NCBI RefSeq assembly: GCF_902686445.1
Contig: NC_062213.1
Span: 8,739,241-8,803,240 of the forward strand
Direction of reading: 5' to 3'
Origin: Sciurus carolinensis
Lineage: Eukaryota; Chordata; Mammalia; Rodentia; Sciuridae
DNA: 64,000 nucleotides
How positions within the stretch are numbered: position 1 is the stretch's first letter; every line of letters begins with the position of its first letter. Of the stretch, positions 11,685-23,659 are shown in pieces. Made by a program: the position numbers and the translations under genes. The notes beneath the pieces were generated by a model. The model was not told where the DNA came from, did not search any database, and was given only the letters and a program-made list of their open reading frames with translations.

Positions 11685-11945
11685 AAATTCATATGTTGAA
11701 ATTCTGTGGCCCAAGATGATGAGGCCTTGGAGAGGTGATTCGCTATGAGGGTGGAATCCCAAGGGAGGATCCAGGCCCCTCCATTGTGTTAGCACACAGT
11801 GGGAAGGTGCCATTTCTGAACCAGAATGTAGGTTCTCACTGCCTCCAGGTCTGTCAGTGCCCTGACCTTAGACGGTCAGCTTTCAGAGCCACCAGAAACT
11901 AATTTCTGCTATGCATAAGCCACCCAGGCTATGGGGTTTGACTCT
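11685..11945 (+). mobile_element. MLT1-type LTR (ERVL-MaLR), old
   Basis: The LTR landmarks are in order: 'caaaattcatatgttgaaat' at about 11684, 'gatgaggccttggag' near 11720, 'ccagaaactaatttctgcta' near 11891, and the 'taagccacccaggctatggg' end near 11926. This is the non-autonomous mammalian MaLR class. No internal coding region accompanies it, so it is a solo, eroded LTR. Confidence 0.7.
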
Positions 11946-11949
11946 AGCA

Positions 11950-13840
11950 GCTGAAGAAGACTAGAATGCTTCCCTTCCTCAGGGCTCCGCTCCAAAGCCT
12001 CTCTGGACCAGCCTCGTTGCGGCTTTAGCTCCTCCTCACTGCCTGCCCCTCTGTAGCACTCTGTGGGACACCGCTCCCATCTGACAGTTTTCTGATTTGT
12101 TCTGTGCATTGTACCCGGCCTCTATGAGTACATGGTCTGTTTTGTGCACAGCCGAGTCCCTGGGTGCCAACAAGCGTGTTTGGAGACGTCTTTGTTGAAC
12201 TCTCTGAACCAGTGAATCCATGCACCACCAGGAAGAACCCACAAAAGGGAAGCTAAGCTGCAGGGGCAGAGCTGACACCTGTAGCTCACAGATGTGATAG
12301 AATTTTACCCAGAGGAACAACAAGTGGGCTGTGGACTGGGCTTCTTATCAAGAGTGAAATGAGTGGGTCACAGTGGCGGGGGTATTCAGGTGATTTGAAC
12401 CTCCGAGGCAAAGTCAGATTTTGTTTCCCTTCTGGATTTTAGCGTTTCAGAAGTGAGGTGGTCAGATACGATCCTTTGTTCGTCTCTCAATTTATCCAAG
12501 CAGTTATTTCTCAGCAAATAGCGCCTGGGTGCTTGCTCTGCTGGGCATATAGAAGAAAGTCGCTGCCTTCCTGTCGTTCCTCGCCTTACTCCCCATGTGA
12601 CAAATTCTCCACTGGGGAAAACCCGAGGTTCTGTGGGGGTCTGTGGATATGGCTGCTTCCTCCAGGGAAGCCTGTGGGGTTCTCAGGGTCTGGAAGCCTT
12701 GACCAATTCCTGAAGAGTTCTCGTAGAGCTTGACCCTGAGGTGGCCTGAGGGCAGCCAAGCGCCGTGACGAAGGCTGTCTGTCAGGTGCTGGGGAGCTGC
12801 AAGGTGGCCAGCAGGGCTGCATGACAGTGGTGAGCATGTGGCAGAAAGGAGCCTGGTCCAGGAAGTGCATGGGTAATATTTTTGGTGACTAGCAGCAGGA
12901 TTTTTTTTTTTTAAATGTGAAGAAAATTCTTTGTTTACAAAGCATTGCTTTAATTTTACACAGGCCTTCAATGGAGGAAGCCCAGGGTTCAACACCAACA
13001 TTCCAGTGTCCAGGAAGCCTTTGTTCAGGCCAAGGGATGTGCCCCTTGGCCCCCCAGCACTTTCTGCTCAAAGCTGTCAGTGCCCTGGCCTGTGCCCTGT
13101 GTGCTCTCTGGCTGGTTCAGGCTTCGGCATCCATTTAGCCCCAGTTCAGTATCTCAGCACTCCAAACACTCTGAAAGAAATGTCTCAGTGCATTTAGAAA
13201 TGTTCCAAGTGCATTTCATATGCATTTTGATTTGCCAATACTGATGTACACTTTTTTTGCAACCAAGAAAAATGAGGACAGTTGGTATGCCCGATCTGAC
13301 CAAAGGTACTAACATGACACTCATTTCCCATTTCCTTAGTAAAATCCATGTTGTGGCTTATTTAGGGAATAGAGGTGCTGCCGAAGGACTTTCTCCCCAG
13401 TGTCTTCCTGGGGAAGCTGGAATGCAATGAACTAGTCCAGGACCTTGGTTTTTGTGCCCTGAAGCTCAGTACCTTCTCCAAAGTTCTGCAAATGGTGGCT
13501 GGTTGGCATTCCCATTCCTAGGGCCCCAGTCATTTGGCTCCTTACCCAGATGATGAGAAAAGTCAAAGGAATGTCCAGGCAGCACCCCCACCTCCCTTGG
13601 AAGACTTGTCTTCAGAGGTGAAATCTAAGGGGAATAAGGAGTTCAAGGCTGAGGAGAGGCCCTTTGGGGGAGTGACTTGTCCTATTCCTCGACCTTCTAT
13701 GCTCTGCAGGAAGTGTCCCTGTAATGACATGCAGACTCCAGTGGTTGTGACCAACAGCATGCGTGTGTGCGGTTGCAGAGAAAAAGCACTCGCCACTTTG
13801 CCACTCATGGAAATGCAAACTGGGGTGACCCAGTGAGCCA
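11950..13840. other. Single-copy non-coding DNA
   Basis: No gene recognised. The longest open frame (12504-13001, minus) has no domain and is crossed by other frames on both strands. A 13-base T run lies near 12901-12913. Confidence 0.45.
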
Positions 13841-13863
13841 TTGGTTGGTTGGTTGGTTGGTTG
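13841..13863. repeat. (TTGG)n microsatellite
   Basis: Five to six perfect TTGG units. A 'ttgatttgttcaata' stretch follows. Confidence 0.92.
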
Positions 13864-14014
13864 ATTTGTTCAATAAGTCCTTGTTAAGTACTAATTGCTG
13901 GGTACTGTCTGCTTACCACTGTGGCTGCAGCAGAAAATAGTGCATACTGATTATATTCCAGAGTTGCGTTCATTCATTCACACACTCATCCATTCACTCA
14001 GCCATTCTTGTTGT

Positions 14015-14165
14015 GGTGAAGGGCCCATCTTTGGAGCCAGATTGCCTGGATTTGAATCTGACTCCATCAAATTGAATAACTTGGTAAATCACTTAACATC
14101 TGTGTGTTTCACCCACAAAAAGGGAATAATAATAGTACCTACTTCATGGAGATCTTCTGAAGTAT
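14015..14165 (+). repeat. MIR SINE
   Basis: Clear MIR order: 'tggagccagattgcctggat', 'ttgaatctgactcc', 'aacttggtaaatcacttaac' and 'aataataatagtacctactt'. The core and both flanks of the family are present. Confidence 0.82.
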
Positions 14166-14204
14166 GCCTGCTGCATAATCAGTTCCGTTTTTTTCCAAAT
14201 ACTT

Positions 14205-14625
14205 CATGGAATCCACCAAGTGTCAGTTCTGTGGCGAACACAAGCAACACAGCAGAATATGATTCAGATTTGGGTTGGATTTTTATGAAGCATCTAGTTT
14301 AGTGAGGAAGACAGACATCACTCACGTGATTACAGATGGCACATGTGGACATGTGAGTACATATATCATAGGATCATGGAAAAGCAGTAGAGGCTGCTGG
14401 GTGGACCAAAGGCCAGTCTTCCCTGATGAGCTGCTGTCAAAGTATCCTCAGAGGTTAGAAGCAGAGGGCCTTGCACCAGTGGGCACTAGGAAATACCCTT
14501 CAAAGGAGTACAACTCTGGGGAGCTCAGGTTCCATAGGAACTAAGCACACACAGCAGAGAATTCCAAGGAAAGAGGCGGCGTGTGCAAAGGCTTGGGGGC
14601 GAGGGGATGGGACCTCTCCAGGAGT
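14205..14625 (-). repeat. L2 LINE 3' region, antisense
   Basis: It starts with a degraded 'caccaagtgtcagttctgtg' (reverse of the L2 tail), then 'gtgaggaagacagacatcac' and 'gcgtgtgcaaaggcttgggg' near 14578, the order expected when L2 is read backwards. Confidence 0.6.
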
Positions 14626-14874
14626 GGAAGAGGGCGCAGTGACTGCAGTGCTAAGATGGAGCAAGCCCAGACGCGGCTGAGGGTCCCACCTGGGGTTACG
14701 GGTGCACAGAAGAGCCCTGGGGGCGTGCTCATGTCCTGGCCCTCTCTGAGTGAAGCGTGGCTGGCTGGACTGTTCTGGAGAAACTTGCCTGTGGGGAGCT
14801 GGTCACGTGAACAAGGGGCACGGGCATAAGTGCTTGCCGTTGGACTAGTCGCCCTGGAAGGGTTTGCGTCGAGG

Positions 14875-15035
14875 ATTGATTCTCACAGCAGTGCTGTGAG
14901 GGGTCACATTGTTATTACTCCCGTTTTACAGCTGAGGAAGCTGAGGCAAAGACCCGAGTGGTGCTGCCAGCGCTGTACCGCTGGCTGGTGTAGAGGAAGC
15001 CACTGACCGGCAGCCGGGCTCCAGACCCGGCGTTC
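14875..15035 (-). repeat. MIR SINE, antisense
   Basis: 'attactcccgttttacagct' and 'gaggaagctgaggcaaagac' are followed by a diverged core and 'cagccgggctccagacccgg', the reverse orientation of MIR. It lies about 55 bases from an oppositely oriented MIR. Confidence 0.75.
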
Positions 15036-15089
15036 TCCATCACCGTTGCCGGGTGGGTTTGTTGGCTTTCCTGAGCTGTCTGTTGCAGG

Positions 15090-15215
15090 AGGAAGAACTC
15101 AGACTCTGGCCAGACGCACCTGGGGTTGAACCGTGACTGCAGCTTCCTGATGCTGTGACACCTGTGAAGCCCTGTCACTCTGTCGACCTATTTCCCCATT
15201 TCTGAAGGGCCTGGG
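15090..15215 (+). repeat. MIR SINE
   Basis: 'aactcagactctggccagac', 'ggggttgaaccgtgactgca' and 'cctatttccccatttctgaa' follow MIR order in the sense direction. Confidence 0.7.
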
Positions 15216-15219
15216 CTCC

Positions 15220-17480
15220 TACCGGTGGGTCACTGGGGGAGCAGAAGGGGCAGCGTGCATGGGCATCAGACCCAGGATCTGTAAGTCCACGCTGGCTGGT
15301 GTGGACTGCATGTATCGCTTTTCCTCTGACCCACTTAAAATAGGATCTGTGAAAATTTTTACTTTTTAAAGTAAGATTGTTAAGCCCACCAATGGCCCAT
15401 GAAATGATATTTTCTTATAACAATGACCGTAGATAAATGGCATTAAGTGAAAGCTTCTTTGGTGGTCATAGAAAGGACCCTCGTTATCAAGAGCCATGTT
15501 AAAGGAGCAGCTTTGAGCGGGAGGCTGGTGGCGCAGTCCTTGGCTCCTTGGTGTGATGGGAACAAGGGGCAAAGCCCCTGGTGACGACCTCTCCTCTCTC
15601 AGGAGAACAGCAGCAGGCAACATTTATTTTAGTTATCCCTTAAAAAATGTTTTAAAGGTATTATTTCCATCACAGAAGAAAAATCAAAATGCAAGAAAGA
15701 AAATGGATGCTATCAGCCTTGGAAACTCCCTGTTTTGGGGACAGGGAAGCCACACAGGCATGGGTCCTCATTCTGAGTGACTGACACTGACACATCTTGA
15801 TAACATGACGTGAGGGTCCAGGCTCCCTGCAGCGCTCAGAGGTGGCTTCCCTCCCAAGTTCTAGTCAGGCTGACATCGCCATCCACTCCAGGGGAGCAAG
15901 CCTTGCAGACTGGGAGGCCAATCTCTGCCCCTCACCCCAGGGGTTCCAACCCAGAGGAGCATGGTGGCCTCCACGTTTGACCCTGGCAGACATCAGAGCT
16001 CCAGAGGACTGGGTCTGACGGGCAGAGCAAGCTCGTGAGAGGAGATGGTCACCGTCAGTGGGCAACCGTGAAGGCCAGAGGGTGAGAGGGACCAGTGAGT
16101 TCACAGAAGCAAAAGTCCTTCCTTCCAGAAGATCCGGGGCTTGGGGAGTAGGCTGGATTGCCATGGGAGGGGCCTGGCTGTGGGGGGCTTGTGTGGCATC
16201 ATGAAAATAGAGATTTGGTCTTTGTCTGAGGCTCCTGGCAAAGAGCAACCCAAACCCTTGCAACCTCCCGACGGATAGAAGTGTATTTTTCTTTATTCAA
16301 AGTGAGCCCCCTCTGACCAGACCTGAGTGTATGGTGGTGAGGGGACTCTTTTCAACCCTGATTTCCTCAGGATGGGCGTTGGTTGGTGGAAATGCCAACT
16401 CTGTGATTAGGGGCTTGGGACCCTTAGGGAGGGGAGAGGGCTGGAGATTGAGCTGTCACTTAGGACCAGTGATGTAGTCAGCCATGCCTAGGTACTGGAA
16501 ACCCCCTGAAGGGAGGGGTTCAGGGAGCTTCTGGGCTGGTGACACAGGTGTGTGCCGGGGGTGACTGGCCAGAGAGGGTCTGGAAGCTCCGGGCCTTCTC
16601 CCATCTTGTCCTAACACAGCTCTTCATTTGTGTTTTCCTGAATTCCGGTTTTTGTAATAAGCCAGGAATGTACATAAAGCATTTTCCTGAGTTCTGTCTT
16701 AGTGAATTATCAAATCTGAAGAGAGGATCATGGGAAGCCACAAATTTGTGGCCAGCCGGGCGGAAGCGTGGGTGGTCTGGGACCCCCGCTTGTGGCTGGC
16801 ATCTGTAGTGGGCCAGTCTCACGGGACTGAGCCCTCAACCTGGGGAACTGGGGAGCCCGTGTTGAACTGAGTTGTCAGACACCCAGTGGTGAAGGAGAAA
16901 TGGGCGTTGGTTGTTGGTGTGGGAAAGTAACACTGGCTTGACACCAGGACAAAGCACACAGCTGGCTCGTCGCCTTCCCAGCTGGGAACTCGGGGTGCAG
17001 AGGAGACGGGTCAGAGGCCCAGGTGCAGAGCCACCCAGGTGTGCCAGAATCCAGCAGGAGCCAGCTCTTTGGGGAATGGAAACCTGGAACGGAGGGAGAG
17101 GGACTCTAGGCATGGCCCCGCGTGACGTGAGTTCACTGGAGCGCTGGCTTCTCTCAGCTCACTCACAGTGGGTGGCATGCCGTGTTAATCTAGGTCTCAG
17201 GGAGCCCAGGTAGCTTGGCAGTCAGAGGCTGAGGCCACGACACCGCACGCTCAGCAGAAGCACACCTGTGAAACAAACCCGCGGCCTGCCTCCCAGCTCG
17301 CCCGCCTTCTGATTTCTGTCAAAATGCCAAATAATCATTTCTTAAAGATATTATAATTTAAAAAGATATTTGGAAGGTCATTTGGACTCAGCATAAATCT
17401 TTCCCATCAATCTTATTGATTATCTTTTGAAAAAATGAACTTCTCATAGTTTCTAGATCTTGCCAAGAGCTTTCGGATCT
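15220..17480. other. Single-copy non-coding DNA, moderately GC-rich
   Basis: No gene or repeat family recognised. Open frames of about 90-130 aa occur on both strands over the same bases, for example 15865-16263 minus and 16520-16822 minus against 16539-16808 plus. That pattern is expected of GC-rich non-coding DNA. Confidence 0.45.
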
Positions 17481-17499
17481 CCCACCCTTTTGTGTTTGA

Positions 17500-17620
17500 G
17501 CACATGCATGTATGTACCATGATTTTGTATGTGCTTTGTGTGCACATGTGCATGCATGCATGCTGGTGTGTATATGTGTGTATGCACCTGCATGTGTGTG
17601 TCTGTGTGTGTGTGCAGAGT
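17500..17620. repeat. Imperfect TG/TGCA microsatellite
   Basis: Alternating purine-pyrimidine DNA: a GCATGCATGCATGC core at about 17550-17563, followed by interrupted (TG)n tracts to about 17614. Such DNA is prone to Z-form and length changes. Confidence 0.87.
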
Positions 17621-17936
17621 GAGAGGCAGGGGCAGAGGTGTATCCACATCGCTGGCCTTTCTTTTGTGGTCTCTTTCTCTCCTAAATTATTAGTCTTTGA
17701 TTATTTAATTGTAAAGGTTAACAGGGTATTAAAAAGGGACTTTTGTCTCAGTTTTGGCTGAGAAAACAAAGGCTAATGAAATTGGTCCCAAGAATATCCA
17801 CCCCCTGGAGCGCAGCATTGGATGCTTACGCAGAGTGTGTACAAGGCTAGACTCTCCTGTCACCATTGGAAACCCCCACTGCAGCATCTGAAGGGGCAAC
17901 CGTGAGGGATGGGATAGAGGCTTTCTCTGAGGGAGG

Positions 17937-18360
17937 TGTTAGGGTTAGGGTGTGAGGTGTCCCCCAAAAGCTCACGTGTGAGACAATGCAAGAAGGTTCA
18001 GAGAAGACATAATTGGGTTGTGAGAGTCTTAACCTAATCAGTGGATTAATTCCCTGGCAGGGATTAACTGGGTGGTGACTGTAGGCAGGTGGGGTGTGGC
18101 TGGAGAAGGGGGTTGCTGGAGGCTGACCTTGGGCTTTTCTTTTTGTCCTGGTGCAGGGAGCTTGCTCTTTTTCTTCCTGGAGCCACGTCCTGTGCTACTT
18201 ACTCTGCCACACTCTTCTGCCACGCCACTCTGTCTCACCTGACGCTCTGAGGAATGGAGCCGGATGTTTATGTACTGAGAATGTTGAATCCTTGAGTCCA
18301 CAGAGAAACTTCTCCTCTAATCTGTTCTTTTGGTCGCAGCAGCAAAAAGCTGACTAAAGT
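17937..18360 (+). mobile_element. Solo MaLR-type LTR
   Basis: It shares its start ('gtgaggtgtcc...agctca'), the 'cagggattaactg' block, the 'ggcttttctttttgtc' block and the 'aaaaagctgactaaa' end with the LTR at 60551-61004. The hexamer 'gggagg' occurs at 17931-17936 and at 18361-18366, directly outside the two ends, which is consistent with a target-site duplication. No internal retroviral genes are present. Confidence 0.77.
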
Positions 18361-18364
18361 GGGA

Positions 18365-19765
18365 GGGGTTCCCAATCCCCCACCTGTGCATTTGCTCCTC
18401 ACCGCAGGTGGAGTCCGAGGGCCTTCCCGGGATGGTTCTGAGAGCTGGCCTGGTGTCTCCTGGGATTCAGGAATCCCAAGTCCTGATGTGCGAGTTCTGC
18501 TTGGGAAGACTAATGGAGTAAGGTATAGCAGAAGGCCTACGAAGAGGTAGGAAAAGAGGTGGCTGGGAGCTGCCCTCACCCTGGAATGGGACAAGTGTGC
18601 AAGGGTTCCAGCAGGTTTACCCCAAGACTGCAGGAGACGCTCAGCTGAATATGGCTGGGCTGGAGCACAGAGCCCAGGTGAAGTAGCTTGAGAGATGCCA
18701 CAGTCATCACGGGGTCGCCGCTGGGGAGGGGGACACTTTGTGGCTCTAAGAGGCAGAGTCTCTGGTATGTGCCCTCCCCATCCACACTGCACTGTGCCCC
18801 GTGCCCTGTGCTGCCTGCTGGTGTCAGGAAGAGCTGCGAGGAATCGTAGGGTGGGTGGGCGAGGGGTGGATCCAACTAAGACTGCCCTCCCTGCTCCAGG
18901 CCGGGTTTGTGAACGGGCTCGGGTTAGACTGGGTTTGTTAGTGCTGGATGGCAGTGACTGAGGATGTGTCATTGTCCAACGGTCACCTCAGTGACTGGTC
19001 ATGCTTTGGAGCCTGCCTCAGACCCATCTGGAAGGATGAGGAGTGTCCGTGAAGGCAAGTGTAACCAAGGTGGGGACAGAACGGAGGCATCCAGGGCCTG
19101 AGTCCTGCCACTGATGTGCTCAGTAAGACGGTTCCACACAACCCATCTTCTCAGGAGAACTTTGCAGAGGAAGTTAGAATTCCCTCTGGACAGCTCTCTG
19201 CACTCTCTGGACTTGTCTCTGAGTGCTCTGGCCACATGATGTGTGTTCCTCTTGGTTGTTTCTTGAAGCGGGTCTGATTTTACATATAAATCCATCTTGT
19301 ACTCTCTCGATGTGTCTGTTTATACATTTATCTCTCTGTATCCTTAGAATGGTTTCATCGTGTGCAAGTACGGGAATTATTTAGATGATATATCATCTTC
19401 CATGCATGTTCCTTTAGTTTTTTTTTTTTTTTAACTTAACATGTTGAAATCTTTTTTTTATCATTTATAAAAATCAATTTAATTCTTTTTAACTCATGCA
19501 TGGTGTTCCGCAGTTTAGTTGTTCAACAGTTTTTTAAAAAGATCTGGCATAATGATGTCTAGAGCTTCCAAATGTTTACTCACTCAAAGACCATCACCAA
19601 TATTATCCATGCTGCTCTTCTGCGCCTGGACCAAATTCTCTCTCCTTTAGTTGGCCCCATCCCATTCATCTCTTGGGTTTCAAATCTGATGCTCCTCTGT
19701 GACTCGGCCTCTTGAATTCCCAGGCTGACTGATGCTTCCTTCCCTGTGCCCTCACTGCTAATTAC
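18365..19765. other. Single-copy non-coding DNA
   Basis: No gene recognised. The 234-aa minus-strand open frame (18268-18972) runs into the LTR and has no domain. A 15-base T run lies at 19418-19432. AT-rich sequence at 19330-19600 may be a very old L1-like relic, but I could not anchor it. Confidence 0.4.
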
Positions 19766-19769
19766 ACCT

Positions 19770-20005
19770 GAACTCTCCTCTACTTGACGTTTGGTGTGGA
19801 AATGTGATTTGCTTTGGTGAAAAGAATGTGGCAGAAGGGACAGTGTGCTTTTGGGATGGGGGTTTGAAGAGGCGTAGCAAGTTTCTACTCACCTTAGGCT
19901 GCCACTGCCTTCCCACCTGGATTCCAGAATGTGGACACATTCAGGAGATCTGACCCCAACCTGAAGGCTGTCATTACCTGGGCTCAGCTAGACAGCCACT
20001 CTGAG
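19770..20005 (+). mobile_element. MLT1-like LTR fragment, old
   Basis: 'atgtgatttgctttggtgaa', 'aagaatgtggcagaaggga' and 'tgccactgccttcccacctg' occur in the order of one MLT1 subfamily. Strongly diverged, with unclear boundaries. Confidence 0.5.
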
Positions 20006-20009
20006 GACC

Positions 20010-21435
20010 CTATCAAGACAGCTCAAATGTTTGCTGTATAGGATACTAAGATCTGAAACTTGCCCTTCACATGGGGATGCCAAGGGAAAAATCATGGGAA
20101 AACACTGACTATGCTGCGTCAGAACTACTTGCAACACTGATTCCCCCTAGAGTCCAAGGTCTTTTGGAACAGGGCTCTCCAGAGCCAAGAGCTGGGCTTG
20201 GCACACTGCAGGCATTTCATAACACTCCAAGGCCAAAAGAACACCTTCTTCAATATACCTGATGCTCTGGGGGAAGGCCTGGCACTTCTGGAGATTTCTC
20301 ATCATTGCATGAAGCTTACACCATCCCCCTTATGAGTCCCCAAGGAAATAAGGGACTGCTATAAAAGAGAATTATGCTAAGCAGTGGTAACATTCATCCT
20401 AAGGAAATAACACTGGGCAAAGCAGTGAGGCACTTCCCCAGGAAAAGTCATATGTGGACTAGCAAATTTGGAAATTGAATCCCTCAAGGCAACACTAACT
20501 GCTATCGTAGGGAAAACTCCCACATCTTCGTGGATCAACACAAAATGTTTGCTCATCAGCTGTCCATTTGGCAGCCAAGGAAGGGAGGAAAGAGCGAGTT
20601 GCCCGTGGTTATTCTGAGCCTCAAACCTATGCTATCTTCTAAGATGGCTCTGGGCACTGACTTCCCACCAGAAGACAGGGGAGGGTGTGTGAGAGAGTTT
20701 TAAGGACCAGGCCTGGAAATGATGTATATCACAGGGCCAAGTGTGGTTGGTCAGAGCTCAGACAATGGTCAGTCCTGACTTCAAGGAAGGCTGGGGACGG
20801 CAGTCATCTCCACACCTAGGAGGACTAACAAGGAGTGGCAAACAGCTCGTTGGTCTCAGTTGCAGAAGAGCAAGCTGTTCTCTCACTGGGAAATGTCTCA
20901 GAAGCTCAATTCCTATTCTTAGTGAAGGAGAATTGTAAGGACAATGACTATTTGAGCTCTCTGCATCCTGGCTTTTCCATTCCCAAAATGGGATTGATAA
21001 TTCCATTTATTTTTACCCACAGTGAAGAAGATGGTTAGGTGATTGGGGCATAAATATAAGGTAGGGGTTTGAGAGGAGGGGGAGGCCACCATTTCTTAAC
21101 AACCACTGAGTCCTATCAGTTTACTTCCTGTGTGACTTTCAACTCAGGAAGCTTCTCTCCATTCCTCAACATACCTGCCATCCCCATTGCTTCTATTTGA
21201 CGTCATATCCCGTGCTTCACATTTCTGTAAATGTCCCTTCTAATGTGCAGATATCTATTATGCCACCTGTCTTCTCGAGACACTTCAGGGCCTCCCCAGG
21301 TCCTGGGTCAAGCTCTTCCACATGCCTCAGGAAGACCCTTCCTAAACTGCCCTCTGCACAGGGATCCTGTTCTATCTCTTGGCCCCCTGGATTTATGGCA
21401 CCACCCCACTGAACCTGGTCCCATGCCAACCTCCC
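20010..21435. other. Single-copy non-coding DNA
   Basis: No gene recognised. 'gggcttggcacactgcaggc' near 20194 may be the end of an L2-like relic. Open frames at 20741-21038 on both strands lack domains. Confidence 0.4.
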
Positions 21436-21439
21436 ACCT

Positions 21440-21760
21440 TTCCATTTACCTCTTGACCTTGGTGTAGGCTCTCTGCCCCACGAGGCTCCTCCAAGGACTT
21501 GCTCTGCATCCTTCAGATCTCAGCCTAAATGTATCTCTTGGGAACAGCTACCTGACGCTTACTCTTAGATCCCCTGTGGTGTGCTTCTAGGCTGCCCTGC
21601 GATCTCTTCACATGACCCAAGGCTTACTGTAATTTCTGGCTCTGCATCTATCTTTCTCACTAGATGGTGAGGAGGCTCTAGAGAGCATCACCCTCGTTTT
21701 CCTGTCCTCTGCTGAAATCCAATGTCCAGCATAGCATGTGGACTTGCTGCAGAGCTTGTT
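21440..21760 (+). repeat. L2 LINE 3' region
   Basis: 'cttcagatctcagcctaaat', 'actagatggtgaggaggctc' and 'ccaatgtccagcatagcatg' follow L2 3' order in the sense direction. Confidence 0.62.
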
Positions 21761-21774
21761 AAACGGAAGGAGCA

Positions 21775-21820
21775 ACAGATGGGTGGACAGATGGAGAGAT
21801 GGACAGATGGACAGACACAT
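21775..21820. repeat. (GATG/GACA)n tetranucleotide repeat
   Basis: Interrupted tetranucleotide units such as 'gatggacagatggacaga' form a short impure microsatellite next to the L2 relic. Confidence 0.8.
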
Positions 21821-22284
21821 TCAGTGTTGTGGGTATTTGAAGAAACAGTAACTAAGGACAGGGAAAGTCTGTAGAATTTTGCTTCCATTGCTAGACAGAT
21901 TAATTCTCATTTTAATTTTCTACCCTCTTCTTAATCTTGTGATCTTTCCCAGATCCTTGCATAAAATCCTCGAGAATCTTGGAAACGGCCCCTTGAAGTT
22001 TTTCTTCATGTCACCATGGATCTCGTTCCTGAAGACTTGAGGGTTCACTTGAGGACCTGTTGGCACCTTGACCTCATGGTCCCTTCTCAGCCCCTGGTCC
22101 TTGCTGCCCCTTTGCTTTTCCAGTCCCCAGCACCCTGTGATCAGCCACCACTGTCACCCAGAGTTGAAGTGAATACCCTGAAATGAGCTCTCCTTCTTAT
22201 CTCCTCATATTTTCTCCTGAGCCACACTGCTCTTCCAGAATCTTCACTTCTTTAGTTGAAAGACAGTGAATATATTCTCACCCA

Positions 22285-22400
22285 ATTTTCTCACTATTCT
22301 GTGTTTCCTCTGGGCCTCAGTTTTCCTATCTGTAAAAAAGAACATAATCATCTTCCTGGTTTGTTCTGGGGAATAAATTAGAGGATGTATGTTTGGAATA
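22285..22400 (+). repeat. MIR SINE
   Basis: 'tttcctctgggcctcagttt', 'tcctatctgtaaaaaagaac' and 'ggggaataaattagaggatg' match the MIR 3' half in order. Confidence 0.7.
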
Positions 22401-22514
22401 TAGAATTTTCCCAAGAATGCTAGTTTTCTTTCCACCCAGTGCTGCATTCAAGCATTCAGTGCTGCATCACTGTTCACTGTATGCAAAGATAAAAGTAAAT
22501 ATAGTAATGACAGC

Positions 22515-22650
22515 ATTGGGTACATCCTCCCTGTCAGATACTGTGTAAATCACATCTCATAGCTTGGATTTTATCTTCCCACCAACTCCATGCTATGCAT
22601 ATTATTCTTATGTTAAGGAAAAATCACATTCCAAGAGGTTATTTAGGGGA
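22515..22650 (-). repeat. MIR SINE, antisense
   Basis: 'agatactgtgtaaatcacat', 'ccaccaactccatgctatgc', 'attattcttatgttaaggaa' and 'caagaggttatttag' follow the reverse of MIR. Confidence 0.7.
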
Positions 22651-22654
22651 GAAC

Positions 22655-23655
22655 TACCTTCATTCTTGATCTTTCCATGTGGAGCAAACTGAGAGCTCCT
22701 GGTCCTTGCCTCTTACTCTCTTTCCCCCATATAAGGGTAACTTACCTGAAGGTGGGATTTGGGAGAATTCATTGGGCTGCTGTGGCTCAAGTCCTTCTTG
22801 TCTCTCAGTGGGACCATATTTCTTTAGAGCGGGACAATCTCCCCCTTCACCACAAGGCCTGCCTCGTGGGTCTGGCTCCTCCTCGTGGGTCTGGGAGGTC
22901 TGTGCTATTGTTCCATTTAAACCTTGGTGTCCAAATGGTTTTAGCAGCAATGGAACTATTTTTGAAAGTCTCAATATGTCTGACTTACATCTTTCTCTCT
23001 CTGGAAAAGCATTTGTCTGTTCAGGTCCCTCAAGTCTTAATGCTGTGTCTAGGAATACAGAACAGCAAAATTGGTGCTCTTGGCCACTCTTAGTCACAGG
23101 GGTACACTGACCCCTCTGTTGGAACCGTGAGCTCCCACCGACCTCAGATGCCCCAGCCAACTGGAGCCCACAGTAACCAGCTGAACCTGAGGGATGTCCC
23201 TGAGGCCTCGGGGACACCTCACAGAGCTGTCATTTCACTGTGGGTGAATCTAATGAAAAACATACCGGCTTCACAGCAGCATGGTAGAAGGTCATTAGCG
23301 ATGGCCAGAGTGGGCCTTCCCGGGCAGAGCTCTTCTGCACTGAGACCCCTTTGTTAATGATGACCCCAAGTGAAGCTGTGAGAGCCCTCTGAGGCCACTG
23401 GAAGAAGCACTTCTCTGTTCCAAGCATTAAGTTCATTTTTATCCATTTGTTAAAATTTGAATTACTGAGTTTTGTCCTTCTTTTTCTTCTACCCATTTTC
23501 AATATGACGAATCTCAGACTCAAGGCTGCCTGAAGTCACCCAGATAGGAAATCGCAGATGTGAAACTCACACTTTCAACACGTTGACACCCACCTCTCCC
23601 CTCCGCCCTCGACTCGTCTCTGCCACGGGTCTTACCACCAGCTCTAGCCCCTTCT
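22655..23655. other. Single-copy non-coding DNA
   Basis: Open frames of 138, 143 and 185 aa lie over the same bases on both strands (22660-23217). None has a domain, a signal sequence or a splice context, so I leave them uncalled. Confidence 0.45.
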
Positions 23656-23659
23656 TGGA

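Noticed and set aside
12504..13001. 165-aa minus-strand frame considered as an exon
   Set aside because: No domain, no flanking splice consensus that I trust, and competing frames on both strands.
17413..17761. Overlapping frames rich in Cys, His, Val and Met around 17.5 kb
   Set aside because: They arise from an alternating TG/TGCA microsatellite.
17931..17954. 'ttagggttaggg' considered as a telomeric insertion
   Set aside because: Only two units, and they align to the start of an LTR family, so substitutions within the LTR are enough to explain them.
18268..18972. 234-aa minus-strand open frame with one hydrophobic segment
   Set aside because: It overlaps the end of an LTR, shows no known domain and is mirrored by open frames on the opposite strand, as expected in GC-rich DNA.
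22660..23217. 185-aa minus-strand frame opposed by 138- and 143-aa plus-strand frames
   Set aside because: Three competing frames over the same bases, none with a recognisable motif. I see no reason to prefer any of them.
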